Positions 15,843-25,595 are shown, numbered from the stretch's first letter. The stretch is 52,418 nt of DNA from an uncultured Eubacteriales bacterium (GCA_900549705.1 URPI01000001.1:1-52418), one strand, 5' to 3'. The notes: generated from the sequence alone by a model not told the origin. Numbers and translations: made by a program.

Positions 15843-16784
15843 TTATTTACCCAGCATATTCTTGGTCTGTGCCACAATGTTTTCGGCGCTGAGGCCGAAC
15901 TGCTTCAGCAGCGCAGCGGCGGGGCCGGAATGACCGAACACATCGTTGACACCAATGCGCCTGACCGGCGTAGGCAGCTTTTCGCTGAGCAGGGAGCAGA
16001 CCGCTTCACCCAGACCGCCGATGATGTTGTGCTCCTCCACGGTGATAATCTTGCCGCACTTCTTGGCAGCTTCCAGCACCAGCGCCTCATCCAGGGGCTT
16101 GATGGTTGCCATGTTGATAATCATGGCATCGATGCCTTCTTCTGCCAGCTGCTTGCCGGCTTCGATGGCTTCCGGCACCAGGATGCCGTTGGCGATGATG
16201 GCAATGTCCTTGCCCTCCCGCAGCACTTCACCCTTGCCGATTTCAAAGTGGTAGCCCTCCTGGTGGAACACCGGGGTGGCGGCACGACCGAAGCGCATAT
16301 AGCAGGGGCCTTCCATATGGTAGGCGGCCTTGACCATGGCTCTGGCCTCCACGTCGTCGGCGGGGCACATGACGGTCATGCCGGGGATGGTACGCATCAG
16401 GGCGAAGTCCTCACAGCACTGGTGAGAAGCACCGTCCTCGCCCACGGAAATGCCGCCGTGGGTAGCACCAATCTTCACATTCAGGTGGGGATAGCCGATG
16501 GTGTTGCGCACCTGCTCATAGGCACGACCGGCGGCGAACATGGCAAAGGTTGCCGCAAAGGGCACAAGACCCATGGTGGAAAGGCCGGCAGCCACGCCAA
16601 TCATGTTGGCCTCCTGGATGCCGCAGTCGAAGAACCGCTCGGGGTGTGCCTTCTTGAAAATGCCGGTTTTGGTTGCGCCTGCCAGGTCGGCATCCAGAAC
16701 CACAATATTGTCAAACTCGTCGCCCAGCTCCTTCAGGGCGTTGCCGTAGCTGTCACGGGTTGCAATTTTCTTGATGTCTGCCAT
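15843..16784 (-). CDS. Transketolase, C-terminal subunit
   Basis: The product (313 aa) is the pyrimidine-binding and C-terminal half of a split transketolase, as found in many Clostridia and archaea. It has RDSYGNALKELGDEFDNIVVLDADLAGAT at the start, the pyrimidine-domain segment ERFFDCGIQEANMIGVAAGLSTMG, and THGGISVGEDGASHQ, and ends with the transketolase C-terminal domain (about 185-305; ITVEEHNIIGGLGEAV). It works with the subunit encoded directly upstream to interconvert pentose- and hexose-phosphates with thiamine diphosphate. Its ATG follows the stop of the N-terminal subunit by 3 nt, with GGAGG overlapping that stop. DXP-synthase-like proteins share this fold, but the pairing with 16788-17648 settles the call. 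Confidence 0.94.
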   Translation of the reverse strand: MADIKKIATRDSYGNALKELGDEFDNIVVLDADLAGATKTGIFKKAHPERFFDCGIQEANMIGVAAGLSTMGLVPFAATFAMFAAGRAYEQVRNTIGYPHLNVKIGATHGGISVGEDGASHQCCEDFALMRTIPGMTVMCPADDVEARAMVKAAYHMEGPCYMRFGRAATPVFHQEGYHFEIGKGEVLREGKDIAIIANGILVPEAIEAGKQLAEEGIDAMIINMATIKPLDEALVLEAAKKCGKIITVEEHNIIGGLGEAVCSLLSEKLPTPVRRIGVNDVFGHSGPAAALLKQFGLSAENIVAQTKNMLGK

Positions 16785-16787
16785 GAT

Positions 16788-17648
16788 TTAGCCCTCCTCA
16801 ATCGCCTTGCGTGCGGCAGCCAGCTCTGCCATTGCCTGTGCGTATTCCTCGTCGTTGGGTGCTTTGCCGTGCCAGCCCACCTGGTTTTCCATGTAGGAAA
16901 CGCCCTTGCCCTTGATGGTGTTCATCAGAACGGCAGTGGGCTTGCCGGTGCCGTGGTTGGCATGGAAGCGCTCCATGGCCTTTTCGATTTCCTGGAAGCT
17001 GTGACCGTCAATCACAATCACGTCGCAGCCGAAAGCCTCAAACTTTTTGTCCACGGGAGCGGTGTTCATCACGTCCTTGGTGCAGCCGTCAATCTGCAAG
17101 CCGTTCAGGTCAACGATGATGCACAGGTTATCCAGCTGATAGTGGGCAGCAAACATGGTTGCCTCCCAAATCTGCCCCTCTGCCAGCTCACCATCGCCCA
17201 GGATGGAATAGACATTGATGTCCTTGTGCAGAAACTTAGCGCCCTTTGCCATGCCGGCAGCGGTGGAAAGGCCCTGACCCAGAGAGCCGGTGGACATATC
17301 CACACCGGGGACGGTGTTCATATTGGGGTGTCCCTGCAAATAGCTGTCAATGTGGCGCAGGGTGGCCAGGTCTTCCACCGGGAAAAAGCCCCGGTTTGCC
17401 AGCGCAGCATACAGTCCGGGGGCGGTGTGACCCTTGGAGAGAACAAAACGATCCCGCTCCTCCCACTTGGGGTTTGCCGGGTCAATCCGCATTTCATTGA
17501 AATACAGATAGGTAAACATATCGGCAGCAGAAAGGCTTCCGCCGGGGTGACCGGATTTCGCGCCGTGGGTGGCAGTGACGATGCCCTCACGAACCTTTAC
17601 AGCTTCCAGCTGAAGCTGCTTGACATCGAGATGATTTGTCATTGTCAT
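16788..17648 (-). CDS. Transketolase, N-terminal subunit
   Basis: The product (286 aa) is the thiamine-diphosphate pyrophosphate-binding half: THGAKSGHPGGSLSAADM, VLSKGHTAPGLYAALA, GSLGQGLSTAAGMAKG and the GDGELAEGQIWEA...DLNGLQIDG stretch, the GDG-N motif that binds Mg2+ and ThDP. The start at 17648 is preceded by AAAGGAG; a second ATG two codons in is also possible. With the downstream subunit it supplies ribose 5-phosphate and erythrose 4-phosphate in an organism that probably lacks the oxidative pentose pathway (inference). On the minus strand TATAAT near 17704-17699, with TCGACT about 18 bp upstream, could be its promoter. Confidence 0.95.
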   Translation of the reverse strand: MTMTNHLDVKQLQLEAVKVREGIVTATHGAKSGHPGGSLSAADMFTYLYFNEMRIDPANPKWEERDRFVLSKGHTAPGLYAALANRGFFPVEDLATLRHIDSYLQGHPNMNTVPGVDMSTGSLGQGLSTAAGMAKGAKFLHKDINVYSILGDGELAEGQIWEATMFAAHYQLDNLCIIVDLNGLQIDGCTKDVMNTAPVDKKFEAFGCDVIVIDGHSFQEIEKAMERFHANHGTGKPTAVLMNTIKGKGVSYMENQVGWHGKAPNDEEYAQAMAELAAARKAIEEG

Positions 17649-17864
17649 TACGCTCCTTTATATCAGCAATAATCAGTGAGCTTATTCGCTTTTATTATTA
17701 TAATTCCAAACGCCCCAAAAGTCGATAGGTTTACAGTTGACAATATAGCCAAATTATATGGATGAATTTGCTTTTTGCACAGTTGTATTGTTACGAAAAT
17801 TCAGAGATTGGAAGAAATTGACAAAAGGACGGCAGCCGGAAAAAGAAGCGAAAAAAGAAGACAA

Positions 17865-17893
17865 TTTACAACAGGAAAATCCCGTGCTATAAT
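17865..17893 (+). promoter_or_regulatory. Promoter of the MATE gene
   Basis: TTTACA (17865-17870) and TATAAT (17888-17893) with a 17-bp spacer lie about 50 bp before the ATG. The preceding 150 bp, shared with the divergent transketolase promoter, contain no gene. Confidence 0.75.
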
Positions 17894-17943
17894 GCCCCGG
17901 ATTAACGGAAAAACATTTCCATTTGACCCGGAGGGCAAACAAA

Positions 17944-19299
17944 ATGGCAAAAACCAAGCGCATTACCGATATGACCCAGGGCAGCCCCCTGGCGCATATC
18001 ATTACCTTTACCATGCCGCTGCTGGTGGGGAATCTGTTTCAGCAATTCTACAATCTGGTGGATTCCATCGTGGTGGGCAACTACGTTGGCGCGGATGCCC
18101 TGGCGGCGGTGGGCACCTGCGGCAGCCTGGGCTTTCTGTTCTTTTCCCTCAGCTCCGGCCTGGCTGTCGGCATTGGTATTTTGGCCGCCCAGTATTTTGG
18201 TGCCCGGGACACGGAGAAAATCCGCGCCACCATTGCAAACGCTACCTATATTCTGCTCTTGGCCGGCACGGCGGTCAGCCTCTTTGGCTTCTTTGGTGCC
18301 GGTTGGCTGCTGCATTTGCTGCAAGTGCCGAAGGACATTTTCCCCATGTCCCTGTCCTATCTGCGGGTGACCAGCCTGGGCATTGTGGCGGTGGCGCTGT
18401 ATAACGGCGTGGCATCCCTGCTGCGGGCATTGGGGGATTCCAAGTCCCCGCTGTACTTTTTGATTTTCTCCTGCTTTTTGAACATTGTGCTGGATTTGCT
18501 GTTCGTGTTGAAACTGAACATGGGCGTGTTCGGTGTGGGGCTGGCAACAGTGATTTCTCAGGCGGTTTCTTTCCTGGTGAGCATGGTCTATGCAATGACC
18601 AGGGTTTCCTATTTCCGGCTCAGCCCCCAGGAGTGGAAGCCTCAGAAGCAGATTATCCGCCGCTGTATGGAGCTGGGCATCCCCATGGCGCTGCAAAGTA
18701 CCCTGATTTCCCTGTCCACCATGGTGCTGCAAGGGGTGGTCAACGGCTTCGGACAGACGGTGATGGCGGCCTATACCGTGGTGGGCAAGGTGGAGCAGCT
18801 GGTGCAGATGCCCTATTCCTCCCTATCCACTGCCATCACCAGCTTTGCCGGGCAGAACAAAGGCGCGGGGAAGATTGACCGGGTAAAGCAGGGCTACAAG
18901 GTCAGCTGGCTGATTGTGCTGGGGCTGAGCCTGGCGCTGATTCCCTTTTTCTTCCTGCTGGGCAGATGGACGGTGAGCTGCTTCGTGGGGGATGCGGATG
19001 TTATTGCCATGGGCGCAACGGCACTGAAGATTGACTGCCTGTTCTACTTCCCCCTGGGCATGATTTACATTCCCCGGGGCTTGCTCAACGGCTGCGGCGA
19101 TGCCCGGTTCTGCCTGATGAACGGCATCAGTGAGGTTATCTGCCGGGTGGTGTTTGCCGCCATCCTGACCCGGATTCCCGGGGTGGGCTATTGGGGCGTG
19201 TGGCTGACCGAGGGACTGACCTGGGGTGTTACCAGCATCGTGTGCGTCCTGCGTTACCGCAAGGGTGGCTGGCAGCATTTGACCTTGGTGCAGGAATAA
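17944..19299 (+). CDS. MATE-family multidrug/metabolite exporter
   Basis: This 451-residue membrane protein belongs to the multidrug and toxic compound extrusion family, which exports cationic or aromatic compounds using Na+ or H+ gradients. The opening segment (SPLAHIITFTMPLLVGNLFQ, then YNLVDSIVVGNYVGADALAAVG) is diagnostic for the NorM/DinF superfamily, and an equivalent segment begins the second half (LGIPMALQSTLISLSTMVLQG). About 12 membrane spans are evident. GGAGG at 17930-17934 supports the ATG at 17944. It is a single-gene unit between a promoter and the gltB control region. The transported compound cannot be inferred. Confidence 0.92.
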   Translation: MAKTKRITDMTQGSPLAHIITFTMPLLVGNLFQQFYNLVDSIVVGNYVGADALAAVGTCGSLGFLFFSLSSGLAVGIGILAAQYFGARDTEKIRATIANATYILLLAGTAVSLFGFFGAGWLLHLLQVPKDIFPMSLSYLRVTSLGIVAVALYNGVASLLRALGDSKSPLYFLIFSCFLNIVLDLLFVLKLNMGVFGVGLATVISQAVSFLVSMVYAMTRVSYFRLSPQEWKPQKQIIRRCMELGIPMALQSTLISLSTMVLQGVVNGFGQTVMAAYTVVGKVEQLVQMPYSSLSTAITSFAGQNKGAGKIDRVKQGYKVSWLIVLGLSLALIPFFFLLGRWTVSCFVGDADVIAMGATALKIDCLFYFPLGMIYIPRGLLNGCGDARFCLMNGISEVICRVVFAAILTRIPGVGYWGVWLTEGLTWGVTSIVCVLRYRKGGWQHLTLVQE

Positions 19300-19401
19300 T
19301 GGCAGAGGCGGACACTTGTCCATGTGCGATAAACTTTTCAGCAGATTTGTGTAAAAAGGTGTGCGACCATACAAAAAAAGGCATTTTGCAGGAAAAACAA
19401 A

Positions 19402-19430
19402 TTGACATTGCAAAATTGCCGGAGTAAAAT
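19402..19430 (+). promoter_or_regulatory. gltBD promoter
   Basis: A perfect TTGACA (19402-19407) and TAAAAT (19425-19430) are 17 bp apart. Transcription should begin near 19437, giving a leader of about 145 nt. Confidence 0.8.
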
Positions 19431-19465
19431 GTTCGTATATAGGCTGTTGGCTTTTATATACGAAC
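19431..19465 (+). promoter_or_regulatory. Inverted repeat at the gltB transcription start
   Basis: GTTCGTATATA (19431-19441) and TATATACGAAC (19455-19465) form a perfect 11-bp inverted repeat with a 13-nt spacer. It begins at the first base after the -10 box, so it could be a DNA operator over the start site or, if transcription starts early, the first hairpin of the leader. Confidence 0.6.
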
Positions 19466-19472
19466 ACAAAGA

Positions 19473-19527
19473 GCGACAAGGACGTTGCTTGTGGGTTTTC
19501 CTATGAGCGTCCCTTGTCGCCTTTTTC
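19473..19527 (+). terminator. Leader terminator (attenuator) upstream of gltB
   Basis: GCGACAAGGACG (19473-19484) pairs with CGTCCCTTGTCGC (19508-19520) with one bulge, followed by CTTTTTC. It lies between the gltB promoter and its start codon, so full-length gltBD mRNA needs read-through or antitermination. I do not recognise a known riboswitch here. Confidence 0.75.
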
Positions 19528-19581
19528 ATCCGATTGAGCAGTACGCCAACTGTTCAAAACAAGTAAGAAAGGGGAACGACC

Positions 19582-22500
19582 ATGAATCGTACCTTGTATT
19601 CAGAGCAATTTGAGCATGATGCCTGCGGCATCGGTGCAGTTGTCAGCATTGACGGCATTGCCAGCCATCAGATTGTTTCCGATGCCCTGACCATTGTGGA
19701 GCGGCTGGAACACCGCGCCGGAAAGGATGCCACCGGCGAGGTGGGCGACGGCGTTGGTGTGCTGCTGCAAATCTGCCACCCCTTCTTTGCAGAGCTGGGC
19801 TTCTCCCTCGGAAAGAAGGGGGACTATGGTGTTGGTATGTTTTTCTTCCCCCAGGACAGCCTGAAACGCCGGGAGGCGCAGAAGCTATTGGAGGTGGTGT
19901 GCCGCAAGGAGGGTGTGCCCTTTTTGGGCTGGCGGCAGGTTCCTGTTGCGCCGGGGGTACTGGGTGCCAGAGCGCGGGAGTCCATGCCCTCCATCTACCA
20001 GTGCTTTGTGGCTCGCCCCGGAGATGTCGCCCAGGGGCTGGACTTTGACCGGAAGCTGTATGTCATCCGGCGGGTATTTGAGCAGAGCTGCGATACCACC
20101 TATGTGTGCTCCTTCTCCTCCCGAACAGTTGTATATAAGGGGATGTTCCTGGTAAACCAGCTGCGGAAGTTTTACCCCGATTTGCAGCAGGACAGCTACG
20201 AAAGCGCCATTGCCATGGTTCACTCCCGATTCTCCACCAACACCACCCCCAGCTGGGAACGGGCGCACCCCAATCGACTGATTCTCCACAACGGCGAAAT
20301 CAACACCATCCGGGGCAATGCCGACCGGATGCTGGCGCGGGAGGAAACCATGCAGTCTCCCTGCATGGCAGCGGACATGGACAAGGTTCTGCCGGTGATT
20401 CGGAAAAGCGGTTCCGACTCCGCCATGCTGGACAACACCCTGGAATTTCTCATGATGAACGGCATTCCCCTGCCCCTGGCGGTGATGATTACCATCCCGG
20501 AGCCATGGCGCAACGATGCGGGAATGTCCCGAAAGAAGCGGGATTTTTACCACTACTATTCCACCATGATGGAGCCATGGGACGGCCCCGCCGCCATCTT
20601 CTTTTCCGATGGCGACATCATGGGCGCTGTTCTCGACCGCAACGGCTTGCGCCCCGCCCGGTATTATATCACCAAAGACCGGCATCTTGTTGTCTCCTCG
20701 GAAGTAGGCGTGCTGGATATCCCGGAGGAAAATATCCTCTGCAAGTCCCGCTTGCAGCCGGGCAGAATGCTCCTGGTGGACACCCTCCAGAAAAAGGTGA
20801 TTTCCGATGAGGAGTGCAAGGCCTCCTTCACAGACCGTCAGCCCTATGGCGAGTGGCTTGACCAGCATCTGGTGACCTTGGAGCAGCTGCCCGCCCCCAA
20901 CCACAAGGTGCCCATGTACCCCCAGGCATTGCGGGAGAAGCTATATAAGGCATTTGGCTATACCTATGAGGACATTAACGACGCAGTGCTGACCATGGCC
21001 AAAACAGGGTCTGAAAAGATAACCTCTATGGGGACGGACATCCCCCTGGCGGTGCTGTCCGAAAAGCACCAGCCTCTCTTTAACTATTTTAAGCAGCTGT
21101 TTGCCCAGGTCACCAACCCGCCCATCGATGCCATGCGGGAGGAAATCGTCACCGATACCACCGTTTATATTGGCTCCGACGGCAACCTTCTGGAAGAAAA
21201 GCCGGAAAACTGCCGGGTGCTGCAAATCAAAAATCCCATTCTCACCTCCCTGGAGCTGATGCAGATTCGCAACATGAAGCGCCCCGGCTTCAAGGTAGAG
21301 ACGGTGAGTCTGCTATACTATAAAAATGCCTCCCTGAAAAATGCCGTGGATCGGCTGTTTGTGGAATGCGACCGTGCCTATCGGGACGGCACAAACGTCA
21401 TCATCCTCTCTGACCGGGGCGTAGACGAATATCACATGGCCATTCCGTCCCTGCTGGCGGTGTCCGCCATCGAGCAATATCTGGTGCGCACCAAAAAGCG
21501 GACGGCTGTTTCCATCATTCTGGAATCCGCAGAGCCTCGGGATGTCCACCATTTTGCAACCCTTCTGGGTTATGGTGCCCGCGCCATCAACCCCTATCTC
21601 GCCCAGGAGTGCGTGGCGGAGTTGGTGGAGAAGAACCGGCTGGATAAGGATGTGTATCAGGCCATCCATGACTATAATGCTGCCGTGCTTCACGGCATCG
21701 TGAAAATTGCCTCCAAGATGGGCATTTCCACCCTGCAATCCTACCAGTCCGCCCAAATCTTTGAGGCGGTGGGCATCTGCCACGAGGTGATTGACGACTA
21801 TTTCACCGGCACGGTCAGCCCGGTGGAGGGCATTGGGCTGGAGGAAATCGGCGAGGGTGTCCAGTGGCGGCATAACCACGCTTTTGACCTGCTGGATTTG
21901 GGCGTGGATACCACCCTGGATTCCACCGGAACCCACAAACTTCGCTCCGGTCCAGGGGCGGAAGACCATATGTATAACCCCCAGACCATTGTGGCGCTGC
22001 GGGAGGCCGTGCGCACCAATTCCTATGAAAAATTCCGGGAATACACCGATTTGGTGGACGACGAGCGCCGCCCCCACACCCTGCGGGGTCTGATGGAGTT
22101 CCGCTATTCCGAAGACGGCGGTGTTCCCCTGGACGAGGTGGAGCCTGCCCGGGAGATAGTCAAGCGGTTCAAAACCGGTGCCATGTCCTATGGCTCCATT
22201 TCCCAGGAAGCCCACGAGTGCATGGCCATTGCCATGAACACCCTGGGCGGCAAGTCCAACTCCGGCGAGGGCGGTGAAGACCCTGCCCGGTACGGAACCA
22301 TCAAAAACAGCGCCATCAAGCAGGTTGCCTCCGGCCGGTTCGGCGTGACCAGCGCCTACCTGAACAGCGCAAAAGAGATTCAAATCAAAATGGCGCAGGG
22401 CGCAAAACCCGGCGAGGGCGGCCATCTGCCCGGCAAAAAGGTTTATCCCTGGGTGGCGAAGGTGCGCTGCTCCACCCCCGGCGTGTCGCTGATTTCGCCG

Positions 22501-24078
22501 CCGCCCCATCATGATATTTATTCCATCGAAGACCTGGCACAGCTGATCTATGACCTGAAAAACGCCAACCGGGATGCCCGCATTTCCGTTAAGCTGGTAT
22601 CCGAGGCCGGCGTTGGAACCATTGCAGCCGGCGTTGCCAAGGCCGGTGCAGGCTGCGTGCTGATTTCCGGCTACGATGGCGGCTCCGGTGCAGCGCCCAA
22701 AAGCTCCATCCACAATGCGGGGCTGCCTTGGGAGCTGGGGCTGGCAGAGGCACACCAGACCCTCATCCGCAACGGCCTGCGCTCCCGCGTCCGCCTGGAA
22801 ACCGACGGCAAGCTCATGAGCGGACGGGATGTTGCCATTGCCTGCATTCTGGGCGCGGAGGAATTTGGCTTTGCTACCGCCCCCCTGGTGACCATGGGGT
22901 GCGTGATGATGCGGGTGTGCAATATGGATACCTGCCCTGTGGGCATTGCCACGCAGAACCCGGAACTGCGCTGCCGCTTCCAGGGAAAGCCGGAGTATGT
23001 TATGAATTTCATGCTGTTCATTGCAGAGCAGCTGCGGGAAATCATGGCAAAGCTGGGGGTTCGGACAGTGGATGAACTGGTGGGACGGACGGACTTGATT
23101 GCCCCCCGGCAGCACCGCATTACCCACCGGGCGGACACCATCGACCTGAGCAGCATTCTCACGAACCTGCCCCCTGTGCATTACGAAGCCAGAGACCAAT
23201 ATAATTTCCGCCTGGAAAAAACGGTGGACGCAAAGACGCTGCTGCCCGCCTTTGAGCAGAGCTTCCGCAAGCGCAAGCCCCACACGGAATCCATCCGGGT
23301 TTCCAGCGTGAACCGGACGCTGGGCACCATCCTGGGCAGCGAGATAACGCGGCGCTTCGGGGACAGCCTGGAGGAGGATACCTACCAGGTGAATTGCCAA
23401 GGCGGCGGTGGCCAGTCCTTCGGCGCATTCATCCCCAAGGGATTGACCATCCGGCTGGAGGGCGATGCCAACGACTATTTTGGCAAGGGGCTGTCCGGCG
23501 GCAAGCTGGTGGTGAAGCCAAAGGCGGATGCCGGATTCTGCGCCAAGGACAATATCATCATCGGCAATGTGGCGCTTTACGGCGCAACCTCCGGCAAGGC
23601 GTTTATTTGCGGTATCGCCGGAGAGCGGTTCTGCGCGCGTAATTCCGGCGCGATTGCCGTGGCGGAGGGCTGCGGCGACCATGGCTGCGAGTACATGACC
23701 GGTGGCCGGGCGGTGATTCTTGGCAAGACCGGCAAGAATTTTGCAGCCGGTATGAGCGGCGGCATTGCTTATGTGCTGGACAGCGACCACGACCTCTATC
23801 TGCGGCTGAACAAGCAGATGGTGACCATCAGCGCTGTGACCGAGCGGCACGATGCCCATGAGCTGCGGCAGATGATTGAGGCTCATGTCCAGGAGACCGG
23901 CTCCGCATTCGGCAGGGAAATCCTGGCGCATTTCCCGGAATATCTGCCTAAATTCAAAAAGATTGTCCCCATTGATTACCAAAAGATGATTTCCACCATC
24001 GGCCAGATGGAGGAAAAGGGCATGGATCACGAGACGGCAACCATGGAAGCATTTTATCGCGTGAGCAAGGAGGCGTGA
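19582..24078 (+). CDS. gltB: Glutamate synthase large subunit (GltB)
   Basis: GltB transfers the glutamine amide to 2-oxoglutarate, giving two glutamates, and is the entry of ammonia into amino acids together with glutamine synthetase. The product (1498 aa) has the family order: class II glutaminase with Cys15 (after HDA) as the nucleophile exposed by propeptide removal, a central domain (about 450-750), the FMN-binding synthase domain (about 790-1180, with GGKSNSGEGGEDPARY), the 3Fe-4S cysteines in MRVCNMDTCPVGIA, and the GXGXG beta-helix (about 1230-1440). The start has GAAAGGGG seven bases upstream. It is co-transcribed with gltD and controlled by the leader at 19431-19527. Confidence 0.97.
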   Translation: MNRTLYSEQFEHDACGIGAVVSIDGIASHQIVSDALTIVERLEHRAGKDATGEVGDGVGVLLQICHPFFAELGFSLGKKGDYGVGMFFFPQDSLKRREAQKLLEVVCRKEGVPFLGWRQVPVAPGVLGARARESMPSIYQCFVARPGDVAQGLDFDRKLYVIRRVFEQSCDTTYVCSFSSRTVVYKGMFLVNQLRKFYPDLQQDSYESAIAMVHSRFSTNTTPSWERAHPNRLILHNGEINTIRGNADRMLAREETMQSPCMAADMDKVLPVIRKSGSDSAMLDNTLEFLMMNGIPLPLAVMITIPEPWRNDAGMSRKKRDFYHYYSTMMEPWDGPAAIFFSDGDIMGAVLDRNGLRPARYYITKDRHLVVSSEVGVLDIPEENILCKSRLQPGRMLLVDTLQKKVISDEECKASFTDRQPYGEWLDQHLVTLEQLPAPNHKVPMYPQALREKLYKAFGYTYEDINDAVLTMAKTGSEKITSMGTDIPLAVLSEKHQPLFNYFKQLFAQVTNPPIDAMREEIVTDTTVYIGSDGNLLEEKPENCRVLQIKNPILTSLELMQIRNMKRPGFKVETVSLLYYKNASLKNAVDRLFVECDRAYRDGTNVIILSDRGVDEYHMAIPSLLAVSAIEQYLVRTKKRTAVSIILESAEPRDVHHFATLLGYGARAINPYLAQECVAELVEKNRLDKDVYQAIHDYNAAVLHGIVKIASKMGISTLQSYQSAQIFEAVGICHEVIDDYFTGTVSPVEGIGLEEIGEGVQWRHNHAFDLLDLGVDTTLDSTGTHKLRSGPGAEDHMYNPQTIVALREAVRTNSYEKFREYTDLVDDERRPHTLRGLMEFRYSEDGGVPLDEVEPAREIVKRFKTGAMSYGSISQEAHECMAIAMNTLGGKSNSGEGGEDPARYGTIKNSAIKQVASGRFGVTSAYLNSAKEIQIKMAQGAKPGEGGHLPGKKVYPWVAKVRCSTPGVSLISPPPHHDIYSIEDLAQLIYDLKNANRDARISVKLVSEAGVGTIAAGVAKAGAGCVLISGYDGGSGAAPKSSIHNAGLPWELGLAEAHQTLIRNGLRSRVRLETDGKLMSGRDVAIACILGAEEFGFATAPLVTMGCVMMRVCNMDTCPVGIATQNPELRCRFQGKPEYVMNFMLFIAEQLREIMAKLGVRTVDELVGRTDLIAPRQHRITHRADTIDLSSILTNLPPVHYEARDQYNFRLEKTVDAKTLLPAFEQSFRKRKPHTESIRVSSVNRTLGTILGSEITRRFGDSLEEDTYQVNCQGGGGQSFGAFIPKGLTIRLEGDANDYFGKGLSGGKLVVKPKADAGFCAKDNIIIGNVALYGATSGKAFICGIAGERFCARNSGAIAVAEGCGDHGCEYMTGGRAVILGKTGKNFAAGMSGGIAYVLDSDHDLYLRLNKQMVTISAVTERHDAHELRQMIEAHVQETGSAFGREILAHFPEYLPKFKKIVPIDYQKMISTIGQMEEKGMDHETATMEAFYRVSKEA

Positions 24079-24080
24079 GT

Positions 24081-25550
24081 ATGGGAAAGCCAACCGGATT
24101 TTTGGAATATAACCGAAAGATGAACGGGACGGTGGAACCGTTGGAGCGAATCACGTCCTTTGCGGAATTTCATCCGCCGCTCAGTCTGGCGGAGCGGCAG
24201 CGGCAGGCCGCCCGGTGCATGAACTGCGGTGTGCCCTTCTGCCAGTCCGGGGCGATTTTCAGCGGGATGTTCAGCGGCTGCCCGCTGAACAACCTGATCC
24301 CCGAGTGGAACGACGAGATATACAACAGCAACTGGCAGGAAGCTCTGTCCCGGCTGACCAAAACCAACAATTTCCCGGAATTTACGGGGCGGGTCTGTCC
24401 CGCGCTTTGCGAGGCGGCCTGCACCTGCGGGATGATGGGTGAAAGTGTCACGGTGAATAACAACGAGCTGGCCATCATCGAGATGGGCTTCCAGCAGGGC
24501 TGGGTTACGCCCCGGGTTCCGCCGGTGCGCAGCGGCAAAAAGGTGGCGGTCATCGGCTCCGGCCCCTCCGGGCTGGCGGTGGCAGACCAGCTGAACCACC
24601 GGGGGCACAGCGTCACGGTGTTCGAGCGGGAAAACCGCCCCGGCGGCCTGCTGATGTACGGCATCCCCAATATGAAGCTGGACAAAGGCGTGGTCGCCCG
24701 CCGGGTGCAGCTCATGGAGGCGGAGGGGGTAACGTTCCGGGTCAACACCAATGTGGGTGTGGATATTACCCCGGAGGAGCTGCAAGAGCAGTTTGACGCG
24801 ATTGTCCTCTGCTGCGGCTCCAAAACACCCCGCAGCCTCAACGTGCCCGGCGCAGATGCCCAGGGCGTTCACTTTGCAGTGGATTTTCTGACGGCAGCTA
24901 CCAAAAAGGTAATCGGGGAGACAGAATGCTTCGCCATCACAGCGGAGGGAAAGCACGTGGTGATTGTGGGCGGCGGTGATACCGGCAATGACTGTGTGGG
25001 AACCTCCATCCGCCAGGGCTGCCTGTCCGTCACGCAGCTGGAAATGATGGGGAAGCCCCCTGTTACACGGGCAGAAAATAATCCCTGGCCTCAGTGGCCA
25101 AAGGTGCTGAAAACGGACTATGGCCAGCAGGAGGCCATTGCCAAATTCGGCCACGACCCCCGGCTGTATCAGACCACCGTGAAGGAAGTGAAGGTGAATG
25201 AGGCCGGTGCGGTCGCTGCGCTGGAAATCATCCACCTGGAGCCGAAGCTGGAAGATGGCCGCATGACCATGCAGCCCGTGCCCGGAACCGAGGAGGAGCT
25301 TTCCTGTGACCTTTTGCTGATTGCCGCCGGTTTTATTGGCTGCCAGAGCTATGTGGCGGAAGCCTTCGGCCTGCCCCGGGACAACCGTGGAAATCTGGTG
25401 ACCACCGATTATCATACCCCAGTGGACGGAATTTTTGCTGCCGGCGACTGCCGCCGGGGACAGAGCCTGGTGGTGTGGGGCATTGCCGAGGGGCGCGCCT
25501 GCGCCAAGGCGGTTGACCAGTATCTCATGGGCTATACCAATATGCTGTAA
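24081..25550 (+). CDS. gltD: Glutamate synthase small subunit (GltD)
   Basis: GltD passes electrons from NAD(P)H through FAD and two 4Fe-4S clusters to GltB. The product is 489 aa. The N-terminal cysteine-rich region (CMNCGVPFCQ, GCPLNN, CPALCEAACTCG) binds the clusters; FAD binding is at IGSGPSGLAVADQL and NAD(P)H binding at IVGGGDTGNDCVG; the C-terminal AAGDCRRGQSLVVWGIAEGR closes the FAD site. The ATG at 24081 has AAGGAGG seven bases upstream and lies 2 nt after the gltB stop; the GTG at 24075 is too close to that site. Confidence 0.97.
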   Translation: MGKPTGFLEYNRKMNGTVEPLERITSFAEFHPPLSLAERQRQAARCMNCGVPFCQSGAIFSGMFSGCPLNNLIPEWNDEIYNSNWQEALSRLTKTNNFPEFTGRVCPALCEAACTCGMMGESVTVNNNELAIIEMGFQQGWVTPRVPPVRSGKKVAVIGSGPSGLAVADQLNHRGHSVTVFERENRPGGLLMYGIPNMKLDKGVVARRVQLMEAEGVTFRVNTNVGVDITPEELQEQFDAIVLCCGSKTPRSLNVPGADAQGVHFAVDFLTAATKKVIGETECFAITAEGKHVVIVGGGDTGNDCVGTSIRQGCLSVTQLEMMGKPPVTRAENNPWPQWPKVLKTDYGQQEAIAKFGHDPRLYQTTVKEVKVNEAGAVAALEIIHLEPKLEDGRMTMQPVPGTEEELSCDLLLIAAGFIGCQSYVAEAFGLPRDNRGNLVTTDYHTPVDGIFAAGDCRRGQSLVVWGIAEGRACAKAVDQYLMGYTNML

Positions 25551-25560
25551 AAGTAGTAAA

Positions 25561-25588
25561 CAGCCGCCGGAAAGCATTCCGGCGGCTG
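25561..25588 (+). terminator. Terminator-like hairpin after gltD
   Basis: A perfect 12-bp stem (CAGCCGCCGGAA/TTCCGGCGGCTG) with a 4-nt loop begins 10 nt after the gltD stop. The following bases contain only a short T run, so efficiency is uncertain. It lies between convergent genes. Confidence 0.7.
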
Positions 25589-25595
25589 CTGCATT

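Noticed and set aside
15828..17672. Long plus-strand frame (614 codons) opposite the transketolase pair
   Set aside because: Both minus-strand subunits are intact and conserved; the plus frame spans them and starts in a terminator.
21313..24093. Long minus-strand frame (926 codons) opposite gltB
   Set aside because: It is antisense to gltB; no family resemblance and no ribosome-binding site at its start.
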